DNA from: Ruegeria_C sp041537905
GTDB taxonomy: Bacteria; Pseudomonadota; Alphaproteobacteria; Rhodobacterales; Rhodobacteraceae
DNA length: 64,000 nucleotides
Direction of reading: 5' to 3'
Assembly: GCF_041537905.1 (NCBI RefSeq)
Contig: NZ_JBGRUO010000004.1
Span: 1-64,000, forward strand
Shown here: positions 18,367 to 27,831 of the stretch, in pieces
How positions within the stretch are numbered: position 1 is the first letter of the stretch
Layout: every line of letters starts with the position of its first letter
Position numbers and translations under genes: made by a program
The notes under the pieces: generated by a model
Databases searched by the model: none
Told to the model about the DNA's origin: nothing
Seen by the model: only the letters and a program-made list of their open reading frames with translations

Positions 18367-18399
18367 GAAGGCAACCGAAAGGTTGTCTTTCGCTTTTTT
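18367..18399 (+). terminator. Terminator after the small-gene group
   Basis: The stem AAGGCAACC / GGTTGTCTT (one G-T pair) with a GAAA loop is followed by TCGCTTTTTT. It ends the unit 17627-18333. Confidence 0.8.
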
Positions 18400-18465
18400 G
18401 GCGGCACCCTTGCGCATTCCCCTACCGATTGCAAAGCTCACCCCGAGTTCCAACGAGGTTGAGCC

Positions 18466-20109
18466 ATGCGTTTCACGATTTCATTGATTGCACTCATCTG
18501 TGCCCTGCCGGTCCGGGCTGATGTCATTCCGGCAACCAGCAAAGTCACCGAGGTGACGATGCATCCCGACAGCGCGACGATCCTGCGCACGGGCAGTGTC
18601 GAGATCCCTGCTGGCAAACATCGGCTGGTGTTGCGCGGCGTCCCCGACAGCGCAGCGGCAGAAAGCCTGCGGGTCACTGTCAGCGGCGTGCGTCAGATCG
18701 GCACCATCATTCGCGATGACTTCAGCCCGCCCCATGACGCAACCGCGCCCGAGGTGAAGGCCGCCGAGACGCGGATCGAAGAGATCGAACAGCGCATCCG
18801 CAGCGTGCGCGACGACGCGGCGCAGGCCCGCGCGGCGGTGGCAGCCTCGGAGGTTTCGATCGAGTTTCTGCGTAAGCTGGGCGAGAATGAAAGCATGGCC
18901 GAGGCTGGCGCGGATACCCTGCGCGACATTGCCCGCATGATCCGCGAAGAGGCAGGCGCGGCCAGCCAGACCGCACTGGATGGCGAGGTTCGCGCCAGAG
19001 CGATCGAAGAGGCGCTGAAAGACCTCAACCAAGACCTCGCACAGGCGCAGCAAGCGCTTGCCGCAATTGCGCTGGAAGATGCAGACAGACTCTATATCGC
19101 GGTCGAGGTCAGCGCGACCGAACCTGTGACCTCGGACCTGACCCTGAGCTATCTGGTCAACTACGAGACCAGTTGGGCCCCGACCTATGATTTCAACCTG
19201 ATCACCGGCGACGATCCCAGCGTCGAGATCAAACGCAGCGCGTTGGTGCAACAGGAGACCGGTGAAAACTGGACCGATGTCACACTACACCTGTCGACAA
19301 CCGAGGCAACGGGGCAGATCGCCGCCGAGACGCTGTTCCCATATCTGCGCCGTATCGAAGAGCCCAGACCGCTTCTGAAACAACGGGAACTTGTGGCCGC
19401 AGCACCAAGGACGATGGAGGCAGATGCCGGCAGTCTGGCAGAACCGGTCGTCGAACCCCCCGTCATCGTCGAAGAGGTTGAGCTGTGGTCCGAAAGCAAT
19501 CTGCTCCTCACCTATTCCGAACCAGTTTCGATTGCCTCCGGCGCCGATATCCTCAAGCTGCAGTTGGACAGCTTCACCGAGGCAGCGGATGTTCGGGCCG
19601 TCGCGGTGCCGATCTATGATCAAACCGCCTATCGCGTCGCCCGGATGGTTAATTCCACCGGGCGCGAGTTGATCCCAAGCAGCCACGCGACCCATTATGT
19701 GGATGGCCAACTGGTGGGGTTTGAGGCATTCCAGGGGCTGACCTCGGGCGAGGAGACCGATATCGGGTTTGGCCCTATCGAAGGGTTGCGGCTGACGCGG
19801 GATATTCTGGACCAGAACGAGGGGGATCGGGGCATTCTGACCCGCTCGAACCAGCGCGAGGATCGGGTCGAGATTGAGGTCGAAAACCTCACCGAAGAGG
19901 ATTGGCCGCTGCGCATTCTCGACCGCGTGCCCTATTCGCAGCAGGAAGATCTGGAAATCCAGTGGGTCGCGCGCCCGAAACCTTCCGAGATGAATGTCGA
20001 CAAACAGCGTGGCATCCTGGCCTGGGATCTGACGCTGGCGCCGGGGCAAAGCCAGACCATCCAGCTCGACACCACGCTGAGTTGGCCGGAAGATATGGTT
20101 TTGCGTTGA
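18466..20109 (+). CDS. MuiA-like exported protein (DUF4140/DUF4139)
   Basis: The 547-residue protein has a signal peptide (about 1-18, ending PVRAD), an N-terminal DUF4140 domain (VTEVTMHPDSATILRTGSVEIPAGKHRLVLRGVP, about 27-60), a long coiled coil (about 95-205, EIEQRIRSVRDDAAQARA and onward) and a C-terminal DUF4139 beta-rich domain (LTLSYLVNYETSWAPTYD onward). This is the architecture of the mucoidy inhibitor MuiA family. It would act in the periplasm or at the cell surface; the mechanism is unknown. It is monocistronic and convergent with phnY. Confidence 0.85.
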   Translation: MRFTISLIALICALPVRADVIPATSKVTEVTMHPDSATILRTGSVEIPAGKHRLVLRGVPDSAAAESLRVTVSGVRQIGTIIRDDFSPPHDATAPEVKAAETRIEEIEQRIRSVRDDAAQARAAVAASEVSIEFLRKLGENESMAEAGADTLRDIARMIREEAGAASQTALDGEVRARAIEEALKDLNQDLAQAQQALAAIALEDADRLYIAVEVSATEPVTSDLTLSYLVNYETSWAPTYDFNLITGDDPSVEIKRSALVQQETGENWTDVTLHLSTTEATGQIAAETLFPYLRRIEEPRPLLKQRELVAAAPRTMEADAGSLAEPVVEPPVIVEEVELWSESNLLLTYSEPVSIASGADILKLQLDSFTEAADVRAVAVPIYDQTAYRVARMVNSTGRELIPSSHATHYVDGQLVGFEAFQGLTSGEETDIGFGPIEGLRLTRDILDQNEGDRGILTRSNQREDRVEIEVENLTEEDWPLRILDRVPYSQQEDLEIQWVARPKPSEMNVDKQRGILAWDLTLAPGQSQTIQLDTTLSWPEDMVLR

Positions 20110-20156
20110 TTAGAGCCAAAGAAGGGCCGCTTTCGAGGCGACCCCTCAATCCCGGG

Positions 20157-21605
20157 TCAGCGCGGCCAGGGCAGCGAATAGGTCTTCACATTGGTGAAGA
20201 ACTTCATTGCCTCAATGACGCCTTCCTTGACGCCATTGCCGCTATCCTTGATGCCGCCAAAGGGCGACATCTCGATCCGATAGCCGGGCTGTTCCCAGAT
20301 ATTGCAGGTGCCCACATCCAGCCCGTTGACAAAGGCGATGGCGCGATTCAGGTCATTGGTGCAGACGCCCGAGGACAGGCCGAACTCGGTCGAGTTTGAA
20401 ATCCGCATCACCTCGGCATCATCATCAGGCACGCGCACGATGGGCACGATGGGGCCAAAGGTTTCCTCCATCACCAATTCGCTGTCATGGGGCACCTTGT
20501 CGACCACGATGGGCGGCAGCAGCGCGCCGTCGCGACCGGGGTGATAGAGAATCTCAGCCCCCTCTTTTTCCGCCATATAGACCCGCTTTTCGAACAGTTC
20601 CGCCGCCTGCGCATGGATCACGCAGCCCAGCTGCGTCTCTGGATCTTGCGGGTCACCGAACTTGATCGCCTTGGCCTTTTCCAACACCAGCGGCACAAAG
20701 CGACCCGCGACACTTTCCTGCACCAGAATGCGTTTTACAGCGGTGCAACGCTGCCCGGAGTTGCCAGTGGCCCCGGCCACCGCAATCGTGGCGGCCTTGT
20801 CCAGATCCGCATCGTCAAGGTCGTTCAGCACGATCAGGGGATCGTTGCCGCCAAGCTCCAGCGCCTGCCGCTTGTAGCCCGCTTTTTCGGCGATGATCTT
20901 GCCGACCGGAACCCCGCCGGTGAAGGTGATGATGTCGATATTTTCATTTGTCACCATCTCGTCGCCGATATCCTGCGGCCAGCCGGTCACCACCTGGAAC
21001 ATCTCGGGCGGCAGCCCTGCTTCATAGAGGATATCGGCCAGCGCCAGACAGGTCAGAGGCGTCAGTTCGGTCGGTTTGCAGACCATGCAATTGTTGGTCG
21101 CGATTGACGGCGCGATCTTGTGGCTGACCATGTTGAGCGGGTGGTTGAACGGCGTGATCGCCGAGATCGCCCGCACCGGCTCGCGTGTGGTGAAGATCTT
21201 GCGATCCTTGCCGTTATGGGTCAGGTCGCAGGAGAAAATCTCACCATCGTCATGCATCGCCTGCGCGGCGGCAAACTGATAAACATCCTGGGCGCGCTTC
21301 GTCTCGTAGATGGCGTGCTGATGACAGATGCCAAGCTCCAGTGTCAGCCATTTGGCCATATAGTCTCGACGCTCACCAATAAGCTCGCCCGCGTGCTTGA
21401 GGATTTCACTGCGCTCATAGCGGCTGAGTGTCGGTTTGTAATTCGCCGCGATCTCAAAGGCGCGCCTGGCGTGTTCTGCAGTACCGGCCGGAACGGTGCC
21501 CACCACCTCATCGGTATAGGGATAGTGCACGGGCACCACATCGTCGGTGAAGATAATTTCACCCCCGATGCGCATGCCTTCGTTGCGAATGTCAGCCTTT
21601 TTCAT
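20157..21605 (-). CDS. phnY: Phosphonoacetaldehyde dehydrogenase
   Basis: The 482-residue aldehyde dehydrogenase oxidises phosphonoacetaldehyde to phosphonoacetate with NAD+. It shows the general-base Glu in ALELGGNDP (E250), the nucleophile Cys in GNSGQRCTAV (C287) and the NAD-binding TFTGGVPVG. It is last in the phnW-phnA-phnY operon. The start MKKADIRNEG was preferred because GATGGA lies just upstream; an earlier ATG pair at 21620 directly abuts the phnA stop and adds five residues. Identity is set by the sequence type together with the neighbouring phosphonoacetate hydrolase and transaminase. Confidence 0.93.
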   Translation of the reverse strand: MKKADIRNEGMRIGGEIIFTDDVVPVHYPYTDEVVGTVPAGTAEHARRAFEIAANYKPTLSRYERSEILKHAGELIGERRDYMAKWLTLELGICHQHAIYETKRAQDVYQFAAAQAMHDDGEIFSCDLTHNGKDRKIFTTREPVRAISAITPFNHPLNMVSHKIAPSIATNNCMVCKPTELTPLTCLALADILYEAGLPPEMFQVVTGWPQDIGDEMVTNENIDIITFTGGVPVGKIIAEKAGYKRQALELGGNDPLIVLNDLDDADLDKAATIAVAGATGNSGQRCTAVKRILVQESVAGRFVPLVLEKAKAIKFGDPQDPETQLGCVIHAQAAELFEKRVYMAEKEGAEILYHPGRDGALLPPIVVDKVPHDSELVMEETFGPIVPIVRVPDDDAEVMRISNSTEFGLSSGVCTNDLNRAIAFVNGLDVGTCNIWEQPGYRIEMSPFGGIKDSGNGVKEGVIEAMKFFTNVKTYSLPWPR

Positions 21606-21620
21606 TGGTCCATCCATCAT

Positions 21621-22865
21621 TCAAAGCGCCGCCGCTGTTGTTGCATAGAAAAACGCATCGAAGTTGCGAAGCTCCGGTTGCGAGGGCAGGTCGATCCTGC
21701 GGTTCACGATAAACGGAACTTCCTGTTCGGTCAGCCCACCATGGCTGCGCAGCGGTTCCTTGAGAGCGGCCAGATCGTGGCGATGTTCCGAGGTGCCGAT
21801 GCAGATATTCTCGCCCGAAACCATGACCACGTCTCCGATCCGGTCACCGGGCAGTTCGAACTGCGCGATGGCCTCTTCCTTGCTCAGCACATGGGTGATG
21901 CCATCGGTCGCCCGCAGTTTGGCGATCACATCCGCCCGGTCCGCGCCGTCAGGCAGGTAGGCGGTGGCAAATGAGCCCAGCGCCCCGTGATGCACCACAT
22001 ATGGGTCTGTGATCGGCAGGATGACGCGGGCGGCGTCCTTGCCCAGCCACTGATCCATCAGGTCCTGCACATAGACCACATTGGGCGAGCCATCGGCATG
22101 ATGTTTCGGCTTCATGCCGTGGTCGGCGGTCACGACGATGGCCGCGCCCATGGCGTCGAGCTCGGTCAGGTAGCGGTCGAACATCTCGTAGAAGGATTTC
22201 GCCTCGGCATCCTCGGGGGCAAATTTGTGCTGCACATAATCTGTCGTGGTCAGATACATCACATCCGGCTGCCAATCTTTCAGCAGCTTGACCCCGGCGG
22301 CAAAGACGAACTCGGACAGGTCGGCGGAATAGACCTCCGGCTGGGGCATGCCCAACCATGCGCTGGCCTTGTCCTGCCCGTGCTCGGCAGCGGTGGAACT
22401 GTCGGAGCGCTCCGCCGAAAAGCATTTTGCCCGGTCCTCGTCGAACTTCAGCCCCGCCCCCAAGAGCGCGCGCAGCTTATCCTTGGCGGTGACGATGGCG
22501 ACCTTGGCACCGGCATCGTAGAACTGTTTGAACACGGTCGGCGCGCGCAGGAAGCGGACATCGTTCATCATCACCTCTTCGCCAGTTTCCGGGTCGATCA
22601 GGTAATTGCCGCAAATACCATGCACGCTGGGCGGACGCCCGGTTGCGATGGACAGGTTGTTGGGGTTGGTGAAGGAGGGGATCACCGAATGTGCCAGCCG
22701 GTCGGTGCCTGCCTCGCGCATGCGTTTGAGGGTCGGCATCAACCCATCGGCGATAGCCTTGTCCAGATACTCCGGCTCGCACCCATCCAGACAGATGGCG
22801 ATGGCGGGCACTTTGGGCATCGGATAGACGCGCTCATTGGCCTCGACGGGGGTATGCAGGGTCAT
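21621..22865 (-). CDS. phnA: Phosphonoacetate hydrolase
   Basis: The 414-residue di-zinc enzyme of the alkaline phosphatase superfamily cleaves phosphonoacetate to acetate and phosphate. Predicted metal ligands and nucleophile are all present: D27 (CLDGCEP), T66 (IPSFTNPNN), D209 and H213 (TTDYVQHK), D248 and H249 (TADHGMKPKH) and H375 (SHGGLTEQ). The spacing equals that of the Sinorhizobium enzyme shifted by two. It sits between phnW and phnY, only 18 bases after phnW. Cytoplasmic, no signal peptide. Confidence 0.96.
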   Translation of the reverse strand: MTLHTPVEANERVYPMPKVPAIAICLDGCEPEYLDKAIADGLMPTLKRMREAGTDRLAHSVIPSFTNPNNLSIATGRPPSVHGICGNYLIDPETGEEVMMNDVRFLRAPTVFKQFYDAGAKVAIVTAKDKLRALLGAGLKFDEDRAKCFSAERSDSSTAAEHGQDKASAWLGMPQPEVYSADLSEFVFAAGVKLLKDWQPDVMYLTTTDYVQHKFAPEDAEAKSFYEMFDRYLTELDAMGAAIVVTADHGMKPKHHADGSPNVVYVQDLMDQWLGKDAARVILPITDPYVVHHGALGSFATAYLPDGADRADVIAKLRATDGITHVLSKEEAIAQFELPGDRIGDVVMVSGENICIGTSEHRHDLAALKEPLRSHGGLTEQEVPFIVNRRIDLPSQPELRNFDAFFYATTAAAL

Positions 22866-22883
22866 TTCGGTTCCTTTGTCAGA

Positions 22884-24071
22884 TCAGGCGGCCAGTTTGG
22901 CGCGTTCTTTCAGGGCGGCGGCGGGCGGCGCGGCGCTGGCCACCCCCATGTCATCAAGTGTCTCTTTGGCGGCCTCGACCACCTGCCGCATCACATGCTC
23001 GTCCATCTGCCCGATGCAGCCGATCCGGAAACTGTCGACCACGGTCAGCTTGCCGGGATAGATGATGAACCCTCTGTTTTTCATCAACTCATAAAACCGG
23101 TTGAAGTCAAAACGCGGATCGTCCGGGCAGAAGAAGGTCACGATGATCGGGCTGAGCCAGCGGTCATCAAGCAGGGTCTCGAACCCCAGCGCGCGCATCC
23201 CGTCGACAACAACATCGCGATTCCGGGTATAGCGTGCGCCGCGCCCGGCAACGCCGCCTTCTGCCTCATGGGCACGTAGCGCTTGCAGAAAGGCCGCGAC
23301 CGCATGGGTCGGCGGGGTGAACCGCCACTGGCCGGTCCGCTCCATGCATTCCCACTGGTCAAATACATCCAGTGCAAGAGAGTGGCTATTGCCCTGCGCT
23401 GCCTCCAATTCAGAGGTGCGGGCAATGACGAAACCGAATCCCGGCACCCCTTCGATGCATTTATTGGCGGAAGAGACCATCGCCTCGTAGCGGATATCCG
23501 AGGGCCGCAGCTCAATCGCTCCAAAGGCCGACATGGAATCGATCAGCAGCTTGCGCCCGGCAGCATGGGTCGCCTCGGCTATTTCGTCGATCGGGTTCAG
23601 AATACCGCTGGAGGTCTCGCAATGGATCGCAACCACATGTGTGATCGCAGGATCCTCGGCCAGAAGGCGGGCGACCTCTGTGCCGCGCGGTGGCAGGTAA
23701 TCGCCCTTGTCCAGAACCGTGTGATCGCGTCCCAGACAGGCCAGCGTCTTGACCGCTCGCTGCCCGTAGGCCCCGTTGGCCAAAACCAGCGCCTTGCCGT
23801 CGCAGGGCAGGAAACTGCCCAGCATCGCCTCGACCGCATAGGTGCCGGAGCCCTGAATGGGAATGCAGTCGAACGCCTCAGCCCCAGGGCCGAGGAGTGC
23901 CTGCAATCGGGTGCGCAACTCGCGGGTCATGGCGCGGAAATCATCGTCCCAACTGCCCCAATCCCGCAGCATCGCCTCTTTCACCTCATAAGACGTGGTC
24001 AGCGGGCCGGGCGTCAGCAGATAGGGTTCGCCCAGCCTCGGTGCCTCGATCCTGCGATGTTGCGAAGTCAT
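22884..24071 (-). CDS. phnW: 2-Aminoethylphosphonate-pyruvate transaminase
   Basis: The 395-residue class V PLP aminotransferase converts 2-aminoethylphosphonate and pyruvate to phosphonoacetaldehyde and alanine. The N-terminus (LLTPGPLTTSYEVKEAM) is typical of PhnW, the PLP Asp lies in LLIDSMSAFG (D178) and the Schiff-base Lys in SSANKCIEGVPG (K204). It is the first gene of phnWAY and is divergent from a LysR regulator 96 bases away. About 30 residues longer at the C-terminus than usual, ending in an Ala-rich tail. Confidence 0.94.
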   Translation of the reverse strand: MTSQHRRIEAPRLGEPYLLTPGPLTTSYEVKEAMLRDWGSWDDDFRAMTRELRTRLQALLGPGAEAFDCIPIQGSGTYAVEAMLGSFLPCDGKALVLANGAYGQRAVKTLACLGRDHTVLDKGDYLPPRGTEVARLLAEDPAITHVVAIHCETSSGILNPIDEIAEATHAAGRKLLIDSMSAFGAIELRPSDIRYEAMVSSANKCIEGVPGFGFVIARTSELEAAQGNSHSLALDVFDQWECMERTGQWRFTPPTHAVAAFLQALRAHEAEGGVAGRGARYTRNRDVVVDGMRALGFETLLDDRWLSPIIVTFFCPDDPRFDFNRFYELMKNRGFIIYPGKLTVVDSFRIGCIGQMDEHVMRQVVEAAKETLDDMGVASAAPPAAALKERAKLAA

Positions 24072-24133
24072 GGCCGCGATTCCCGAGCTGATGCGCTGCC
24101 GCCATATTTGCCAAAGCAGGGTCCATATGTGAA

Positions 24134-24152
24134 ATTGAATTAAGCGATCAAT
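24134..24152. promoter_or_regulatory. Possible LysR operator between phnW and its regulator
   Basis: The inverted repeat ATTGA-N9-TCAAT contains a T-N11-A core and is flanked by a wider TGAAA/TTTCA pair (24130-24134, 24160-24164). It lies 16 bases before the LysR start, so the regulator probably binds here for autoregulation and phnWAY activation. Inferred from sequence only. Confidence 0.45.
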
Positions 24153-24167
24153 CCATAGGTTTCATTT

Positions 24168-25067
24168 ATGCGCAATTCGGCGACGGTCCCAGTCCGCTAC
24201 AGTCAGTTAAAAGCCTTCCACAATGTGGCTCTAACAGGTGGATTTTCGCGTGCCGCCGAGGCGTTGAACTTGACACAGCCGGCGATTTCCGAGCAGGTGC
24301 GCAAGCTTGAGCAGGATCACGACGTGCTGCTGTTTCACCGCGAACGCAAACGCGTCCGCCTGACCGGGGCCGGAGAGCGCCTGTTTCACCTGACGCGGCA
24401 GTTTTTTGAGGTTGAACAGCAGATCGAAGAGGTGATGTCGGAATCCGGAGCCGCCATTGATGGCGAGCTGCGCATCATCGCGGATTCCGCCCATCACGTC
24501 ACCGACCTGCTGGGCCGGTTCCGGGCGCGCTATCCGAATGTGACGATTTCCCTGCGCTCGGGCAACACCGCCGAGGTGGTCGCACATCTGCGCAGCTACG
24601 CGGCCGAGATTGGGGTTGTCGGTGGCTTGCCCCCGGGGCGGGACATGGAGGTGATCGAACTGGCCTCGACCGAGATCACTGCCTTCGCAGCCCTCGATAT
24701 GGTGCCGCACAAACGCGACCTGACCCTTGCCGACCTGACACAATATCCGCTGATCTTCCGCGAAGCAGGCTCTAAAACGCGTCAAAAGCTCGAAGAACAG
24801 GCTGAGGCGCGCGGCCTTCACCTGAAACCGGCCATCACCGCCGAAGGGCGCGAAGCGGTGCGCGAGGTGGTCGCGTCGGGCGCAGGGATCGGTTTTGTCT
24901 CGCGGGCAGAATATGTCGAGGATGCCCGCCTGCGCCAAATCCCGCTCAGCGATATCCGGGCCGAGATGAGCGAGGCCATCGTGCATCTTGCCCAGCGCCG
25001 CGATGTGCGAGTGATCCGCGCCTTCATGGACGTGGCCCGCGAGGTACACGGGCCACACGAGCCTTGA
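24168..25067 (+). CDS. LysR-family regulator of phnWAY
   Basis: The 299-residue protein has an N-terminal helix-turn-helix (LKAFHNVALTGGFSRAAEALNLTQPAISEQVRKLEQ, about residues 13-48) and a C-terminal periplasmic-binding-like effector domain starting near residue 95 (ELRIIADSAHHVTDLLGRF). Divergent placement opposite phnW strongly suggests control of aminoethylphosphonate use, with the phosphonate or phosphonoacetaldehyde as inducer. LysR regulators with this role are known next to phnWAY clusters. The effector is inferred. Confidence 0.88.
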   Translation: MRNSATVPVRYSQLKAFHNVALTGGFSRAAEALNLTQPAISEQVRKLEQDHDVLLFHRERKRVRLTGAGERLFHLTRQFFEVEQQIEEVMSESGAAIDGELRIIADSAHHVTDLLGRFRARYPNVTISLRSGNTAEVVAHLRSYAAEIGVVGGLPPGRDMEVIELASTEITAFAALDMVPHKRDLTLADLTQYPLIFREAGSKTRQKLEEQAEARGLHLKPAITAEGREAVREVVASGAGIGFVSRAEYVEDARLRQIPLSDIRAEMSEAIVHLAQRRDVRVIRAFMDVAREVHGPHEP

Positions 25068-26699
25068 TCAGGCCAGTTTCTCGCGCAGGATTTCCCGCAG
25101 ATCGAAGGCCGCGCGCATCAGGTTGCGGGTGTACTCTTGTGTCGGGTTATCAAAGACCTGTTCGGTCAGCCCCTGTTCGACGACCTCGCCTTCGCGCATG
25201 ACCATCACGTAGTCCGACAGCGCCCGGACCACGGCCAGATCGTGGCTGATGAAGAGGTAGGACAACGAATGTTCCTTCTGCAGCCGCCGCAATAGCTCGA
25301 TCACCTGTTTCTGCACGGAGCGGTCCAGCGCCGAGGTCGGCTCGTCCAGCACGATCACCTTGGGCCGCAGCACCACCGCGCGCGCGATCGCGATCCGCTG
25401 CCGTTGCCCGCCCGAGAACTCATGCGGGAAACGGTTGCGCATCGAGGATTCCAGCCCGACATCGTCCAGCGCCTGCGCCGCGCGGTCGGCGCGTTCGCGC
25501 TGGGACAGGCCCGGTTCGTGAACCAGCAGCCCTTCGGTGATGATCTCGCTCACCGTCATCCGGGGTGAGAGCGACCCGTAAGGGTCCTGAAACACCATCT
25601 GCAGCCCATCGCGATAGGGCTTCATATGGGCCCGGTCCAGCCCGCTGATCTCTTGCCCCAGATAGACCACGCGACCATCCGAAGGCAGCAATTGCAGCAG
25701 GGCACGACCCAGCGTCGATTTGCCCGAGCCGCTTTCACCCACGATACCGATGGTCTGTTCCCGGTGCAGGGCGACGTCAATGCCTTTGACGGCGGTGAAC
25801 TGCGTGTCCTTGGTCAGAAAGCCACCCGGCGAGCCAAAGGTCACCACTACATCCTTGCCTGACAGCATCACCTCAGCATCTGCAGCTGGGGCGTCTTTCT
25901 CGCCCGAAGGTTCGGCATCCAGCAGCATGCGGGTGTAATCGGTGGCGGGGTTATGGAAGATTTGCTCGGTCGCGCCCTCTTCTTCCAACTGGCCCTTGCG
26001 CATGACATAGACCCGGTCGGCAAATGCCTCGACGATGCCAAGATCATGGGTGATGAACAGGATCGACATGCCCAGCCGCGCCTGAAGCTCGGCCAGCAGG
26101 TGCAGGATGTCGGCCTGAATGGTCACGTCCAGCGCTGTGGTTGGTTCATCCGCGATCAGCAGGTCGGGATCATTGGCCAGTGCCATGGCGATCATCACCC
26201 GTTGCCGCTGCCCGCCGCTCATCTCGTATGGATAAGACTTCATGCGCCGCTCGGGATCGGGAATCTGCACCAGCTTGAGCAGTTCAAGCACCCGCGCTCG
26301 CGCCTTGGACCGCGACATCCCGCCATGCACCATCAACGGCTCACAAAGCTGATCCTGAATGGTGTAGAGCGGATCGAGCGAGGTCATCGGCTCCTGAAAG
26401 ATCATCGAGATCTTGGCACCGCGGATCTTGTTCAGCTTCTTCACCGGCAGGTTCAGAATCTCGTCCCCGCGATAGCGCACCGACCCGGTCGCATGCCCGT
26501 TCGAGGCCAGAAGCCCCATGGCCGACATCATAATCTGGCTTTTGCCCGACCCGCTTTCGCCCACAACAGCGACCGTCTCGCCACGCCGGACATGCATCGA
26601 CACGCCGCGCACCGCTTCGACCGTGCCGTCGGGCGTGTCAAAGTTGACGCGGATATCGTCGATCTCAAGAACGCGGTCTTTATGGATTTCCTTTGCCAT
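25068..26699 (-). CDS. Dipeptide/oligopeptide ABC transporter, fused double ATPase
   Basis: The 543-residue protein joins two ATPase domains in one chain (OppD-OppF or YejF-like). Domain 1 has Walker A GESGSGKSQ near residue 46, signature SGGQRQRV and Walker B LLIADEPT. Domain 2 starts near residue 275 with Walker A GESGSGKST, signature SGGQRQRI and Walker B VIVLDEPT. It powers the permeases encoded upstream. The start MAKEIHKD lies one base after the upstream permease stop. The peptide-type ligand is unknown. Confidence 0.92.
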   Translation of the reverse strand: MAKEIHKDRVLEIDDIRVNFDTPDGTVEAVRGVSMHVRRGETVAVVGESGSGKSQIMMSAMGLLASNGHATGSVRYRGDEILNLPVKKLNKIRGAKISMIFQEPMTSLDPLYTIQDQLCEPLMVHGGMSRSKARARVLELLKLVQIPDPERRMKSYPYEMSGGQRQRVMIAMALANDPDLLIADEPTTALDVTIQADILHLLAELQARLGMSILFITHDLGIVEAFADRVYVMRKGQLEEEGATEQIFHNPATDYTRMLLDAEPSGEKDAPAADAEVMLSGKDVVVTFGSPGGFLTKDTQFTAVKGIDVALHREQTIGIVGESGSGKSTLGRALLQLLPSDGRVVYLGQEISGLDRAHMKPYRDGLQMVFQDPYGSLSPRMTVSEIITEGLLVHEPGLSQRERADRAAQALDDVGLESSMRNRFPHEFSGGQRQRIAIARAVVLRPKVIVLDEPTSALDRSVQKQVIELLRRLQKEHSLSYLFISHDLAVVRALSDYVMVMREGEVVEQGLTEQVFDNPTQEYTRNLMRAAFDLREILREKLA

Positions 26700-26700
26700 G

Positions 26701-27831
26701 TCAGCGGTCCTTCGGATCAAGCGCGTCGCGCAGGCCATCGCCCAGGAAGTTCAGAGCAAAAAGCAGGATTGTCATTGTCGCCGCCGGATAGAACAGCATG
26801 AACGGCGCGTTGCGCATGTTCTTGGCCCCTTCTGAGATCAGCACACCCAGCGAGGTCAGCGGTTCCTGCACGCCAAGGCCCAGGAAGCTGAGGAAGCTTT
26901 CCAGCAGGATTACCTTGGGGATCAACAGTGTCATATAAATGATCACCGTCCCGGCGGTGTTCGGAATGATATGCCGGCGCACGATGGATTTGCCTGACAC
27001 GCCCAGCGCCTCGGCCGCCTGCACGAACTCACGCCGGCGGAGCGACAGGGTCTGGCCGCGCGTGATGCGCGCCATATCCAGCCACTCCACTGCACCCACG
27101 GCAAGGAACATCAACACAAGGTTGCGACCAAAGAACACCACCAAGAGGATCACGAAGAACACGAAAGGCAACGAATACATCACGTCGACAAAGCGCATCA
27201 TCACGTTGTCGACCCTGCCGCCGATAAACCCTGCAGTCGCGCCATAGATCACCCCGATCGTCAGTGCGACAGCCGTGGCCAGCGCGCCGATCATCAGCGA
27301 AATCCTCAGCGAGATCAGGATGCGCGAAAACAGATCGCGCCCGTTCGCGTCGGTGCCCATCAGGAAGTACAGCTGCTGCACCGAGGCCTTGATCACACCT
27401 TTCTTGGGGTCGGCGGGGTCAATGGTGATCTCGGCATCCGAAAAGACACTGGAGCGGTCCAGATAGCGCGAAATGCGTGGGTCGATATCACGGCTGTCAC
27501 TGGACACCTCGATCCTGACCTTGCCATCCTCGACATCAATCGCGCCAAGATCGACGCGCGCCCGGCGCAGCGCGGATTCGGCGGCCGGGATTACCTGCTC
27601 TTCCTGCGGATAGGATTCGAGCGAGGGCTTCACCTTCACAAATTCCGGGTAGACCTTGGAATAGGAATGCGGTGCCACCATCGGCCCGAAAATCCCCGCC
27701 AGCGCCAGGATGATCAGCACAAAGATCGAGGCCATCGCGGCCTTGTTCCGCCGCAGCCGCAGCATCGCCGTCGCCCAGAGCGACCGGCTTTCGCCCTGAA
27801 CGGGCGTGTTATCAACAGTCATATCAGTCAT
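26701..27831 (-). CDS. Oligopeptide ABC transporter permease (OppC-like)
   Basis: The 376-residue inner-membrane permease has a first span at about residues 32-54, then an unusually long periplasmic insert (about 55-165) before the core of five spans. The permease-ATPase contact loop (EALGVSGKSIVRRHIIPNTAGTVI, near 290-313) is intact. The insert makes it longer than standard OppC (about 300) and resembles YejE. Start overlaps the preceding permease stop; a second in-frame ATG three codons later would remove the overlap. Confidence 0.9.
   Translation of the reverse strand: MTDMTVDNTPVQGESRSLWATAMLRLRRNKAAMASIFVLIILALAGIFGPMVAPHSYSKVYPEFVKVKPSLESYPQEEQVIPAAESALRRARVDLGAIDVEDGKVRIEVSSDSRDIDPRISRYLDRSSVFSDAEITIDPADPKKGVIKASVQQLYFLMGTDANGRDLFSRILISLRISLMIGALATAVALTIGVIYGATAGFIGGRVDNVMMRFVDVMYSLPFVFFVILLVVFFGRNLVLMFLAVGAVEWLDMARITRGQTLSLRRREFVQAAEALGVSGKSIVRRHIIPNTAGTVIIYMTLLIPKVILLESFLSFLGLGVQEPLTSLGVLISEGAKNMRNAPFMLFYPAATMTILLFALNFLGDGLRDALDPKDR

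Noticed and set aside
20487..24143. Long plus-strand frames opposite phnY, phnA and phnW (such as 21987-23279 and 23283-24143)
   Set aside because: They mirror the real genes in a high-GC genome and have His/Gly/Arg-rich shadow composition.
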